Notes under the pieces: model-generated
Database searches by the model: none
What the model saw: the letters and a program-made list of their open reading frames with translations, nothing else
Told to the model about the DNA's origin: nothing
Program-made: the position numbers and the translations under genes
Assembly (NCBI GenBank): GCA_964420975.1
Contig: CAYQVH010000011.1
Span: 30,153 to 94,152 of the forward strand
Direction of reading: 5' to 3'
DNA length: 64,000 nt
From: Accumulibacter sp964420975
Lineage (GTDB): Bacteria > Pseudomonadota > Gammaproteobacteria > Burkholderiales > Rhodocyclaceae
Shown here: piece after piece, positions 7,450 to 16,117 of the stretch
Layout of the letters: every line of letters starts with the position of its first letter
Position numbering within the stretch: the first letter of the stretch is position 1

Positions 7450-9909
7450 TCAAAGGCGCAGGCTGAGGTCCATGACTTCCGGATCGTCGGTCATCGAAAC
7501 GATGAAGCCGAGAGAGTCGAGCATCGCCAGCATGTTGTCGTTGTCGCTCAAGACCTGACCGACGATGCGTTGCAGGCCGCGGCGGCGAGCCGCCTCGAGC
7601 AGCTGCCGGGTGATCTGTGAGCCGATTCCCTGACCGGCGTAGGCGTCGGCGACGGCAACTCCGAACTCGCCGGTCAGTTCGTCGGCAAGCACGCTGTAGT
7701 CGGCTTCCGCGACAATCTCCTCCCCGCCTTCCGCGCCCGGGACGACCGCGACCAGCAACATCGCGCGGTCGTAGTCGATTTGCGTTTGCGTAGCGAGCTG
7801 GCGTTGTGTGAGTTCGTTGACGCTGGCGAAAAACCGGGAATACCGCGAGCGATTCGACAAGGCGCGAACAAAGCGCTGAAACGCCGTCGCATCTTCCGGT
7901 CGAATCGGCCGCGTCAGGCAGGAAACCCCGTCGCGCGTCGTGAAGCTCGCCTCGAGCGCCAGCGGGTAGGGACAGATCGCCATGCGCGCATAGCGCCAAC
8001 CGACCGTCTTCGGAGTCAGCCGGATGCTGACGCCGGCGGCGAACAGCTCGCGCCCGTCGCCGGCAAGCGGATCGATTTCGAGGAGATCGATACACGGCAG
8101 TTCGCAGGCGATTTCGGACACGCGCTGCAAGATGCGACTAAGCATCGGCGGCGAGATCGCTGGCCCGGCCCGCTGCTCCTCGAACAGGCGCAGCGCGGCT
8201 GGCTGGCGAAAGAGATCGAGCAGCAAGCGGTGACTGAGCGGTGGCAAGGCAATCGCTGCCCCCCCGCTGGCGTCAGCCGCCAGCCCTCCTTCGCCGAGAA
8301 AGATCACCGGGCCGAAGCCGGGGTCGTTACGCAGCACGACACGGACCGCGCGCAGCGTCCCGGACGCGGCGCGGCTACTGCCAATGGTCGGAATCCGAAA
8401 CGCCGAGAGCAGCCAGGCGGCCTCCTCCGGATCGAGCGTCGAACGCCCTTCAGCCAACGCCTGATCAATGATTTTCTTCGCCGCCGCGACGTCGGCGACC
8501 CGCTGCGAAGACACCGCCGACGGCGTTTCGACCAACAGCTCCTGATGCCGCACGAAGCGCGCCATGAACGAAAACGCCAGCACGGCGCTCTCCGGAGTGC
8601 GGAAAGTCGGGATCCCGGCGGCGGCAAGGACCTGTCGCGCCGGACGCACCGAGCTCTCGCCGATGACACAGGCGAGCACCGGCTTGTGGGTCGTCGACGC
8701 CAGTTCGGCGATCGTCCGCGCGACCTCGGTCGGATCAAAAAAGGAACTCGGTGACACCAGGACGAGCACTCCGTCGACCGCCTCGTCGGCCAGGCAGACG
8801 TCGATCGCCACCCGGAATCGCGAGACGTCGGCGTCGAACAGCAGATCGACCGGGTTGCTCATCGACCACGAAGCCGGCAGTCGATCGAGCAGCGTTTCGA
8901 CCGAATCCGCACTCAGACGAACCAGGTGAATGCCGTTTTCGGCCGCGGCGTCGGCGGCGACGACGCACGGCCCGCCGCCGTTGGCGACGATCGCCAGACG
9001 CGTTGCCCGCGGCATGCGCGGCGAAATCAGCGCCCGCGCCGCCGAAAACAGCTCACCGATCGAATGGACGCGCAGCGCGCCGGCGCGCCGCAACGCCGCG
9101 TCGAAGACGTCGTCGTCGCCCACCGCGACCCGGTTGTGCGCCTCGGCGATACGCGCCGACAAGGCGTGACGGCCGCTCTTGACGACGACTACCGGCTTGA
9201 CGCGAGCCGCCGCCCGCAAGGCGCTCATGAATCGTCGGCGATCGCGAACTCCTTCCAGATAGAGCAGAATGCTCCGCGTCTCGTGGTCACTGGCAAGGAA
9301 GTCGAGCACCTCCGGCAAGTCGAGATCGCTGCCGTTACCGGGGGCAAAGACCGCCGACAAGGCGAGATCCTCGGCAAAAACCCAGTCGAGGATGCCGGAA
9401 CACACGGTTCCCGACTGAGAGACCAGCGCCAGCCGGCCGGCAGGAACCGCGCGTCGCAACGGAATGGCATTGATGCCTTGGCACGGGCGGACGAAACCCA
9501 CCGCCCGCGGCCCAAAGAGACGGATGCGCTGGCGCTGCGCCATTGCTCTCAAGTCGATCTCGCGCTGCAGCCCCTCGGCGCCGGTCTCGGAAAAACCCGC
9601 CGCATAGACGACGGCCGCCCGCACGCCCTTCGCGCCACATTGTTCGAGGATTTCGCCGACCGCCGCTGCTGGCGACGCGATCAACGCCAGATCGACGCGC
9701 TTGCCAACCTCGGCAAGTGACGCGTAACACCGGTGATCGCCGATTTGCGGATACTTCGGGTTGACCAGGAACACCGCGCCCTGGTAGCTGCCTTTCAACA
9801 AATTGTCGGTGAGGATGCCACCGAGACTAGAAGGCTCGGGACTGGCGCCGAAAAGGACGATCGCCGACGGTCGGACGAGGACTTCGAGCGGTGATCGGCT
9901 GTGACTCAT
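7450..9909 (-). CDS. Pat-like bifunctional acyl-CoA synthetase (ADP-forming)/GNAT acetyltransferase
   Basis: 819 residues. Order: CoA-binding Rossmann domain (10-130, SAIVLFGASPEPSSLGG), two succinyl-CoA-ligase-like flavodoxin folds (about 150-450), a shortened ATP-grasp region (470-640) and a C-terminal GNAT domain (650-815, with the acetyl-CoA loop near YAGQGIGSQITRQLLE). Enterobacterial Pat (about 886 residues) acetylates lysines of acyl-CoA synthetases and other enzymes. Compared with it, roughly 70 residues of the ATP-grasp ATP-binding part are missing between GIPT-like residues (FRIPTIGSS) and the conserved DPGFGPVIFLGEGG. The GNAT part looks intact, so it is probably an acetyltransferase with a non-catalytic ligase-like regulatory region. 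Monocistronic; substrate unknown. Confidence 0.85.
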   Translation of the reverse strand: MSHSRSPLEVLVRPSAIVLFGASPEPSSLGGILTDNLLKGSYQGAVFLVNPKYPQIGDHRCYASLAEVGKRVDLALIASPAAAVGEILEQCGAKGVRAAVVYAAGFSETGAEGLQREIDLRAMAQRQRIRLFGPRAVGFVRPCQGINAIPLRRAVPAGRLALVSQSGTVCSGILDWVFAEDLALSAVFAPGNGSDLDLPEVLDFLASDHETRSILLYLEGVRDRRRFMSALRAAARVKPVVVVKSGRHALSARIAEAHNRVAVGDDDVFDAALRRAGALRVHSIGELFSAARALISPRMPRATRLAIVANGGGPCVVAADAAAENGIHLVRLSADSVETLLDRLPASWSMSNPVDLLFDADVSRFRVAIDVCLADEAVDGVLVLVSPSSFFDPTEVARTIAELASTTHKPVLACVIGESSVRPARQVLAAAGIPTFRTPESAVLAFSFMARFVRHQELLVETPSAVSSQRVADVAAAKKIIDQALAEGRSTLDPEEAAWLLSAFRIPTIGSSRAASGTLRAVRVVLRNDPGFGPVIFLGEGGLAADASGGAAIALPPLSHRLLLDLFRQPAALRLFEEQRAGPAISPPMLSRILQRVSEIACELPCIDLLEIDPLAGDGRELFAAGVSIRLTPKTVGWRYARMAICPYPLALEASFTTRDGVSCLTRPIRPEDATAFQRFVRALSNRSRYSRFFASVNELTQRQLATQTQIDYDRAMLLVAVVPGAEGGEEIVAEADYSVLADELTGEFGVAVADAYAGQGIGSQITRQLLEAARRRGLQRIVGQVLSDNDNMLAMLDSLGFIVSMTDDPEVMDLSLRL

Positions 9910-9962
9910 GAGCCAACGTCGCGACGTCTGATCACACCACTCAAGGCCCCTCTACCAGCGCG

Positions 9963-11627
9963 CTAACCGGTCTCGCCGACGACGACTTGCGGGTCGAAGC
10001 CGACCCGCACCGCCCCCCAACGCCGGCCGTTGACCGTCACCGGCATCGACAGGTCGCCGAGGGCCTCGCCGGTATCGCGCATGTAGGTCTGGAACAGGCT
10101 CGGTTCGACGTTACGTGCCACTTTGAGGCCGACCAGATCGTCGAAGATACGCTTGTGCCGGGTACCGACGAGATCCTTGGCGTAGTCGCCGGTTGGCGGG
10201 TTCGAGAACTTGCTGTTATGCGTCGGCGCGTAGCCGTTGCTGTCGAGCGCCAACGCATAGACCAAACGCGAATTGGCGGCCACCGCCGCATCGCCATCGG
10301 CCTGCAGGGATTTCTCGCAGCGGTCATCGTACAATGTCTTGTAGCGCTTGGGATTCGAACCGGGAATCAACTGGTAGTTCTGATCGAAGACATTGACGCC
10401 TTCCGCCGCCAGTTTCTCCAAATGCGTGGCGACTTTCTTCCTGTAGTCGTCGGTGATGTCGACGATACGGTCGAACTCGGAGTTGCCGGTTCGCAACTGG
10501 GCAAGGGTTGCCTGGACGCGCTCCGTCGCTTCGCGCTGTTCGCCGGCGTAGTTTTCCGAGGTTTGCACCTGTTCGACGATGCGGCGGCTCGACGCCTGTA
10601 TCTGCTCCGCCATCTGGTGCACCTGCTCGTTGCAGCTGCGCAGCGACTCGATCGCGGTCGCAATTTCAGCGACCTTGGCTGTGGCATCCTTGAGATCGAC
10701 GACCATCCGTTCAAAACTGACCGCCGAGTCCTCGACGATCGTGCGCGAGCGATCGACGCTGTCGGCGATCATCGAGGAATCCCGGTCGGTTTGTTCGACC
10801 AGTGTCGTCATCTCGGAAATGTTCTCGGAAATCGTGTTCGACGCCGCCTTGACGCTCTGCGAAAGCTTCCTCACTTCGTCGGCGACCACCGCGAAACCCC
10901 GCCCGTGCTCGCCCGCCCGCGCCGCCTCGATCGCCGCATTCAACGCGAGAAGATTGGTCTGGTCCGAAAAGTCGTTGATCAGCTGCGAGATCTCGGCGAT
11001 GTGCGAAGCACTCTTGTCGAGCAGCTTGACCGTCTCGCGAAAGCCATGCAACCGGCTGCTGACGTTAACGATTTCGCCGGCGAGCGTGCGCATTTCCTGC
11101 AGCGCGCGCTCGGCGACGGCAAGATTCGCCGACGAGGTGGTGGCGATCGAGGCCGAATTGCTGAGCACGGTATTGGCCGAGTGACTCGCCTGCTGCGAGG
11201 TCGAAAAAATCTCGTGCGAGAGATTGCCCTGCGTCGTCGCGCCCACCAGCGCGTCCTTGACGATGACGTTCATTTTCGCCGCGCCGACCGCCGCCTGCGC
11301 GCTCATGCCGCGTGCCCGGATCAGAATCCGCCGGAACATCGCCAGCAACTGGTTGAATTGCTGGACTACCGGATCGTCGCTGCTCAGTCGATGCGAGAGC
11401 GGCGAATGGCCTTCCCGAATCCGGCGCAGCTCTTCAGCGATCAGACTCGCCGAAGACCCCAGGACTGCCCCGCCCCCACGCATGAGCCAGAACGACAGGC
11501 CGGCAACCAAGGCAGCGCCAACGACAGCGGCAACGACTGCCGGCAGACTGGCTGTCCCGGCCGCAAAAAGGATCAACCCCGCCTGCACCAACGCCACCAG
11601 CCCAACTGCAACCCGTTTCATCACCAT
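9963..11627 (-). CDS. Methyl-accepting chemotaxis protein with C-terminal cytoplasmic sensor domain
   Basis: 554 residues. Two hydrophobic segments lie at the N-terminus (about 5-50) with hardly any periplasmic loop. A chemoreceptor signalling domain follows (hairpin tip NLLALNAAIEAARAGEHGRG near the middle). After it come about 150 residues (from FDRIVDITDDYRKKV) with YDDRCEKSLQADGDA, ALALDSNGYAPTHN and a final VTVNGRRWGAVRVGFDP, which look like a single-Cache/PAS-type sensor fold. The sensor thus sits after the signalling domain and in the cytoplasm, the reverse of Tar/Tsr. It probably detects an internal or membrane-passing signal. No HAMP domain is evident. Confidence 0.85.
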   Translation of the reverse strand: MVMKRVAVGLVALVQAGLILFAAGTASLPAVVAAVVGAALVAGLSFWLMRGGGAVLGSSASLIAEELRRIREGHSPLSHRLSSDDPVVQQFNQLLAMFRRILIRARGMSAQAAVGAAKMNVIVKDALVGATTQGNLSHEIFSTSQQASHSANTVLSNSASIATTSSANLAVAERALQEMRTLAGEIVNVSSRLHGFRETVKLLDKSASHIAEISQLINDFSDQTNLLALNAAIEAARAGEHGRGFAVVADEVRKLSQSVKAASNTISENISEMTTLVEQTDRDSSMIADSVDRSRTIVEDSAVSFERMVVDLKDATAKVAEIATAIESLRSCNEQVHQMAEQIQASSRRIVEQVQTSENYAGEQREATERVQATLAQLRTGNSEFDRIVDITDDYRKKVATHLEKLAAEGVNVFDQNYQLIPGSNPKRYKTLYDDRCEKSLQADGDAAVAANSRLVYALALDSNGYAPTHNSKFSNPPTGDYAKDLVGTRHKRIFDDLVGLKVARNVEPSLFQTYMRDTGEALGDLSMPVTVNGRRWGAVRVGFDPQVVVGETG

Positions 11628-11690
11628 CGGCCACTCCTTACATGTTGTCAGCGCGTCGTTGGCCGTACGTGACGGCTCCCCAAACCGGTC

Positions 11691-11714
11691 TCGGCGACAA
11701 AAAATCGTCGCCGA
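11691..11714 (-). other. Hairpin in the leader of the chemoreceptor gene
   Basis: An eight-base perfect inverted repeat (TCGGCGAC / GTCGCCGA) encloses a T-rich loop, about 65 bases upstream of the chemoreceptor start and downstream of the gene ending at 11901. With the T run inside the loop it does not have terminator form. Function unknown; the rest of 11628-11900 shows no other clear element. Confidence 0.4.
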
Positions 11715-11900
11715 AACCTCCTCCTCCTTGCGCTGATTGCCCTTCTTATTGGGCGCTTTTCAGGTGTTGCAGCCGCGGCTGCCCACCGCAAGCATTTTGA
11801 GTGTAGTCATTCGTCCTAGTCGGGTCAATCGCGAATCAGGCGCCGGCGGGGGGAGCGCAAGCTCCGCCATGCGCGGAACTCGCCCCACGCCGACCGCTGC

Positions 11901-12599
11901 TCATGGCACCGGGACGACGCGGTAATAGACCCCGTTGGCGCCATACGCCGGCAGGAACCAGGTATTGCCGAGCAGATAATACGTGGATCCCGCCTTCTGC
12001 ACGGCCATCGCGCCCGCCGGGAGAACCGCGTAACTGGCGCCAAGCGCGTACGCGGCGGCGGTGTTGGCGCTGCCGGCGGCGTATCCCGACGCATAGGCAG
12101 TGCTGCTCGCAGCTGCGGTGTTTGCCGAGGCAACGGCCGCTCCGGTCGCCATGCCGACAACGGCACCGGCTGCCGCTGCGCAGCCGGTGCAGCCGGTGGC
12201 CGGATAGTAAGGAACGGCCGCAGGCGGATGGTAGGGGTAGTACGGCGCTGGCGGCGGCGGTGGCGGGACCGGTGGGCGGTAAGCGGTGGTCCCGTAGGGT
12301 GTCGTGTGGTAAGCACCTTCGCCGTAGCGACCTGCAGTCGTGCCGCCGTACACGTTCGTATGCTCGGCGCCAGAACCATAGCGACCGGCGGTACTGCCGC
12401 CGTAGACATTAGTGTGCTCGGTGCCGCCACCGTACGCGTGTTCGCTACTGCCACCCCAGGCATTGGTGTGTTCGGTACCCACGCCGGCAACGTGTTCGGT
12501 GCTGCCGCCGAAACGATTGGCCGTCCCCCAGGCCATCGCCTGGTTGGCGACCGGAATGGCCCCGATCGTCGCGATGAAAGCGATAACGAGTCTGTTCAT
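11901..12599 (-). CDS. Secreted repeat protein with EHTN/YGG repeats and Pro-rich linker
   Basis: 232 residues, not recognised. Signal peptide 1-23 (ending NQAMA). Residues ~25-105 form an imperfect repeat of about 10-18 residues: GGSTEHVAGVGTEHTNAWGG, GGGTEHTNVYGGSTAGRYG, GAEHTNVYGGTTAGRYG. A proline run follows (PPVPPPPPPAP), then an Ala/Gly-rich helix that may be membrane-associated (AAAAGAVVGMATGAAVASAN), and a C-terminal YYLLGNTWFLPAYGANGVYYRVVPVP-type end (aromatic, small-domain like). The glycine-rich and aromatic repeats suggest an envelope or extracellular structural role. Last gene of a three-gene group (13796 to 11901) with short gaps. Confidence 0.75.
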   Translation of the reverse strand: MNRLVIAFIATIGAIPVANQAMAWGTANRFGGSTEHVAGVGTEHTNAWGGSSEHAYGGGTEHTNVYGGSTAGRYGSGAEHTNVYGGTTAGRYGEGAYHTTPYGTTAYRPPVPPPPPPAPYYPYHPPAAVPYYPATGCTGCAAAAGAVVGMATGAAVASANTAAASSTAYASGYAAGSANTAAAYALGASYAVLPAGAMAVQKAGSTYYLLGNTWFLPAYGANGVYYRVVPVP

Positions 12600-12611
12600 G
12601 CGTCTCTCCGG

Positions 12612-13481
12612 TTAGTGCGCTTTTTTGGCAGCCGCCTTGGCCGGCGGGCTCGACAAAGGAGGGGGTTGAATGCCCGACGGCTTGGCGCCAGGATGGTCAA
12701 AGGCGATAGTCGTCGCCTTGGCGGCCTTGGCGGTGGCAAACGCGTCCGCCGCCACCGCCGGGTCGAGCTGCCACTGGGCGAGTTCCATCTGGTGCCGCAA
12801 GCGCAGCGGATCGCGGCGATAAACCGCGCGCAGCAAACGCGGCAGCTTGTCTTCGGCGCCAATCCAGATCTGGACGAAAACCTCGTCATTGGCGAAGGCA
12901 ACCATATCGGTCAGGATCCCGGCGACGACTTTCGACTGCCCGATGTAAAACGCGTGCCGCAGACCATCAGCGATGTTCTTGTACGGGTCGGCAAGCAGCA
13001 CGTCGGCAAACGGAAAGTAAATCGCGGCACGGTCGAAGGCAAGCTTGAGCGTGGCCTCGATCGTCGCCGGCGCGCTGGCAACGGCGACCAGATTCTCGGC
13101 CGGCGCGTACGCCGTCATCGACTGACCGTCGTAGTAGAACTCGGAAGCGGGCCCGTCATCGACCGTCACCACGCGGAGCTTGTCGGGCCGTTGCATGAGG
13201 ACTTCCGAAAACGTCGTGTAGGCCAAGGCCGGACCCAGTCGGCTCGGATGTTCGTAGGTGATCAGCGCCGTGAAAGACATCGCGCGGGCAGCCGCCAAAC
13301 GATCGCTCATCGCCTTGAGAAGGTCGGTGGCTCGCGGTTCAAGCAGCGGCTGGACGACCGGTGGTGGTGGCGCCTTGCTCGCTGTCGCAGCCTTGCCCAT
13401 GGTCGCCGGCTCTTTCGCCCAAACGCCGGCGGCAAACAGCGCCAGCAGTAGCGCACGCAACGTGTGGTTCATTCTCCGCAT
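12612..13481 (-). CDS. DUF2092 family periplasmic protein
   Basis: 289 residues from the ATG at 13481, chosen because AGGAGG lies six bases upstream. Signal peptide to about residue 22 (ending GVWA). The core (AMSDRLAAARAMSFTALITY, PDKLRVVTVDDGPASEFYYDGQ, LPRLLRAVYRRDPL) matches the DUF2092 pattern, a periplasmic beta-rich fold related in shape to LolA-type lipoprotein carriers. Function unknown. It sits between a small exported protein and the repeat protein, with 12 and 27 base gaps, so the three are probably co-transcribed and may work together at the cell surface. Confidence 0.8.
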   Translation of the reverse strand: MRRMNHTLRALLLALFAAGVWAKEPATMGKAATASKAPPPPVVQPLLEPRATDLLKAMSDRLAAARAMSFTALITYEHPSRLGPALAYTTFSEVLMQRPDKLRVVTVDDGPASEFYYDGQSMTAYAPAENLVAVASAPATIEATLKLAFDRAAIYFPFADVLLADPYKNIADGLRHAFYIGQSKVVAGILTDMVAFANDEVFVQIWIGAEDKLPRLLRAVYRRDPLRLRHQMELAQWQLDPAVAADAFATAKAAKATTIAFDHPGAKPSGIQPPPLSSPPAKAAAKKAH

Positions 13482-13508
13482 CTCATACCTCCTCATCCGT
13501 CGCAGCAT

Positions 13509-13796
13509 TCAGGGAATCATCCCGCATTCGAACATCTTGTTGGCGATCGGCCCGGCCACCCGGTTAATGAATTCGGTTCGCATCGCCGGGTCGTTGCGCA
13601 ACATGCCGATCACACGCTGCTCCTCGGGCGACTTCGGCTCACCTTTCTTCGCCCACAACTGCTCGCAAGAGCTTTGCTGATACTTCTGCACCACCATTCC
13701 GGCCACCCTATCGAGGATTGGAAACTGCTGTGCGATCGCCAGTCCGACCGCGACCGAAGCGCCAATCCCCACCACCCACGAAGTCGTCTTCCGCAT
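13509..13796 (-). CDS. Small exported or membrane-anchored protein, unknown function
   Basis: 95 residues. A hydrophobic N-terminus (WVVGIGASVAVGLAIAQQF) acts as signal or anchor. The rest is a small helical domain with two cysteines (SSCEQLW and MFECGMIP) and the sequence KSPEEQRVIGMLRNDPAMR. GGGAGAAG precedes the ATG. No family recognised. First gene of the group with the DUF2092 and repeat-protein genes. Confidence 0.7.
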   Translation of the reverse strand: MRKTTSWVVGIGASVAVGLAIAQQFPILDRVAGMVVQKYQQSSCEQLWAKKGEPKSPEEQRVIGMLRNDPAMRTEFINRVAGPIANKMFECGMIP

Positions 13797-13893
13797 GTTC
13801 TTCTCCCACTAGAGGTTGCTGGCGCGGCAGGACGACGGCCGCAGCCGGGTCGCGCCCCCCGGACTCGGACCGTTGATTGGTGGCTCTCCCGGC

Positions 13894-13928
13894 TAGCAGC
13901 CTGTCGGACTTGACCAAGTCGGCTGCTA
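13894..13928. repeat. Long hairpin overlapping a stop codon
   Basis: TAGCAGCC and GGCTGCTA enclose a second inverted repeat (GACTTG / CAAGTC), giving a strong stem. It overlaps the stop codon of the outer-membrane protein gene on the minus strand. No T run follows, so it is not a classical terminator. The sequence looks like a dispersed palindromic element of the REP type, but only one copy was seen here. Confidence 0.4.
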
Positions 13929-14762
13929 AAAGAGAAAACTGGCGCCGAGCGCCAGGCCCGTGAAGCGGGAATCCAGGCTGTTACTTTGCTGGCCGCTGAA
14001 GTCGTACGACAGACTGCGCAAGGAGAGCGTCACATTTCCCCAGTCGAAGCGATAGCCAGCGGCGATCAGCGCCTGCCAGGTCCGGTTGTTCGAGCCACTG
14101 CCAAAATCAAGGTAGTACGGCATGAACCAGCGGCCATCGCCGCTCAACGGCACTTGCCCCTTGACGCCAACAATGCCGTCCCATTTGCCGATGTCGCCCG
14201 AGGCGCTCCCCTGTACGCCGGGCAGAACACCCCGGCTACCGTCAACCCGCCAGTCGAGGTCGGTGTCGAGTCCGAGATAGCGGAAGCCGGCAAAGACGTC
14301 TACGTGCTTGGCCCCTTCGCGCCAGACCGTGTAACTACCGGCAAGCGTCCACACGTTACCGGTGAGGTCGATCTCGCTACCTGCGTCAACGAACCCAAGA
14401 GTGCGCCCGCGAGGCCCGTTGACCGCTTTCACCTGGGTCTCCTGGTCCCGGAAGCGAAGGTAGATGTAGTCGGTAAACACCGACCAGTCGCCCTTGCGTG
14501 CCTCGCCCGTGATCATTGCGGCAAAGGACAGATGCTTCAGGTAGTCGTTCGGGCTCGAATGCATGCCGGTATCGATCGAGGCGACTCCCCCTCGCCCGCT
14601 AACCGTGGCGTCGACGTAGAGGGTTGGCAACCAGACGTACGGCGTGATACTGAAATGCCACTGTCCGTCGAAAGGGTTGACTTCGGCCGCCGCCGGCAAC
14701 GCGATTGCCGACACCGCGATGGCGACCATCAGACCCTGCCGCAGGGTGTTTTTCCGACGCAT
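13926..14762 (-). CDS. Outer-membrane beta-barrel protein
   Basis: 278 residues from the ATG at 14762, preceded by GGAGGAAG. Signal peptide 1-26 (LPAAAE at the end). The mature chain alternates polar and hydrophobic residues in strand-sized blocks (WHFSITPYVWLPTLYVDATV, WSVFTDYIYLRFRDQ, HVDVFAGFRYLGLDTDL, RWFMPYYLDFGSG) and ends in LALGASFLF, with a terminal phenylalanine as in barrel proteins inserted by BamA. Specific substrate or role not recognised. Single gene, divergent from the signalling block at 15 kb. Confidence 0.8.
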   Translation of the reverse strand: MRRKNTLRQGLMVAIAVSAIALPAAAEVNPFDGQWHFSITPYVWLPTLYVDATVSGRGGVASIDTGMHSSPNDYLKHLSFAAMITGEARKGDWSVFTDYIYLRFRDQETQVKAVNGPRGRTLGFVDAGSEIDLTGNVWTLAGSYTVWREGAKHVDVFAGFRYLGLDTDLDWRVDGSRGVLPGVQGSASGDIGKWDGIVGVKGQVPLSGDGRWFMPYYLDFGSGSNNRTWQALIAAGYRFDWGNVTLSLRSLSYDFSGQQSNSLDSRFTGLALGASFLF

Positions 14763-14989
14763 TTTCTTCCTCCACCAACGCATCCGTGCCAGGATAGCAC
14801 TACGCCAACCTGCCCGGAACGCCTTCCACGCGTGGGCTTCCCTCGACAGGCGAGTTTTAGGCAGAATCGCAACGCATCCGCGAAACCTTCGTCCGTGTCG
14901 GGCAGTCACGATAAGTGACACGCTTGAACGCAGCCACTGACGCCCGACGACGCGTGGTTTTGTGCGCGCTAGCGCGCGACGTGGTGATC

Positions 14990-16117
14990 ATGGATACAAT
15001 CGAAAAGATGGGAAACAACCCGGAGCAATCGGCGGTCGTCGTAGACGCCTCGTTGTTGCAGCAGGACCTCGATGCGCTGCCGGTGGGCGTCTGGATCGCC
15101 GATTCACACGGCAGATTGGTCGCCAACAACCCTGCCGGACGCGAAATCTGGCAGGGCGAGCGCTGGATCGGACCCGAACAATACGGCGAGTACAAGGCGT
15201 GGTGGGCGGCGACCGGAAAAAGGGTGGAGGCAAACGAGTGGGCAATGGCGCGACTGATCGTCAGCGGAGAGGCGGTCGCACGCGGCGAGATGCTCGAAAT
15301 CGAGGCCTTCGACGGCACGCGCAAGACGATCCTCAACTACGCGGTGCCGATTCACGACACCACGGGGCACCTGCGCGCAGCGATTGCCGTTAATCAGGAC
15401 ATTACCGACCTCAAACGAGCCAATGACGATCTCGAACTCTTGCGTCGACAGTTGCAGGCGGTTTCTGCTGCCGTGATCGAAGCTCAGGAGGAAGAGCGCC
15501 GGCGGATCGCGAGGGAACTTCATGACGGCATTGGACAAGTCCTCAGCGCGCTCAAGATCAACGTCGATACCGTACGTCGTCGTTGCCGCGACGAAAGCTG
15601 TACTGATCTGCTGCAACGCGCGGTGGCGATGGCGGACACGCTGCTTGGCGACGTGCGCGAAATCACGCGCCGCCTGCGACCACCACCACTCGAAGACATG
15701 GGTCTCGTCGCGGCCGTGCGCTGGCATCTCGACAATCTGGTCGTTAACCAATCAATCGACCTTCGCCTGGTCGCTGAAACACCAGTCGCCCGCCTGCCGG
15801 CCAACGTCGAAGTCGCGTGTTTTCGCATCATCCAGGAAGCGGTTTCCAACGCCATCCGCCACGCCGAAGCCGATCGGATTACGGTCACGCTCAGCAGCGA
15901 CGACGTCTGCCTGAGCTTGTCGGTTCGCGACGACGGTCGCGGCTTCGATGCGCACGCTTCGTCAACCCACAAGGACCAGCAGCCGCTTGGCCTGTTAGGC
16001 ATGCGCGAACGGGCGACACTGCTTGGTGGCGAGATGCAGATCGCGTCCGCTCCCGGCGCGGGAACCGAAGTACGGGTGGCGATCCCCTTACCTCTCATGC
16101 AAGGCGACGCCACGTGA
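14990..16117 (+). CDS. PAS-containing histidine kinase, NarX/HisKA_3 type
   Basis: 375 residues from the ATG at 14990 (an ATG at 15008 is an alternative; neither has a strong ribosome site). A PAS domain (about 25-140, DALPVGVWIADSHGRLVANN) is followed by a short coiled coil and the HisKA_3 dimerisation domain with phospho-acceptor His178 in RRIARELHDGIGQ, then a HATPase domain (RDDGRGFDA; LGLLGMRERA). No transmembrane segment, so it is cytoplasmic. The stop overlaps the start of a NarL-type regulator by one base (TGATG), so the two form a cognate pair. Signal unknown. Confidence 0.9.
   Translation: MDTIEKMGNNPEQSAVVVDASLLQQDLDALPVGVWIADSHGRLVANNPAGREIWQGERWIGPEQYGEYKAWWAATGKRVEANEWAMARLIVSGEAVARGEMLEIEAFDGTRKTILNYAVPIHDTTGHLRAAIAVNQDITDLKRANDDLELLRRQLQAVSAAVIEAQEEERRRIARELHDGIGQVLSALKINVDTVRRRCRDESCTDLLQRAVAMADTLLGDVREITRRLRPPPLEDMGLVAAVRWHLDNLVVNQSIDLRLVAETPVARLPANVEVACFRIIQEAVSNAIRHAEADRITVTLSSDDVCLSLSVRDDGRGFDAHASSTHKDQQPLGLLGMRERATLLGGEMQIASAPGAGTEVRVAIPLPLMQGDAT

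Noticed and set aside
10345..10375. tRNA-like TPsiC-type string (GATTCGAACCGGGAATC)
   Set aside because: It lies inside the chemoreceptor gene and no acceptor or anticodon stem can be drawn around it.
12280..12530. Regularly repeated sequence resembling a CRISPR array
   Set aside because: The repeats lie in frame in a signal-peptide-bearing protein, vary in length and have no uniform spacers.
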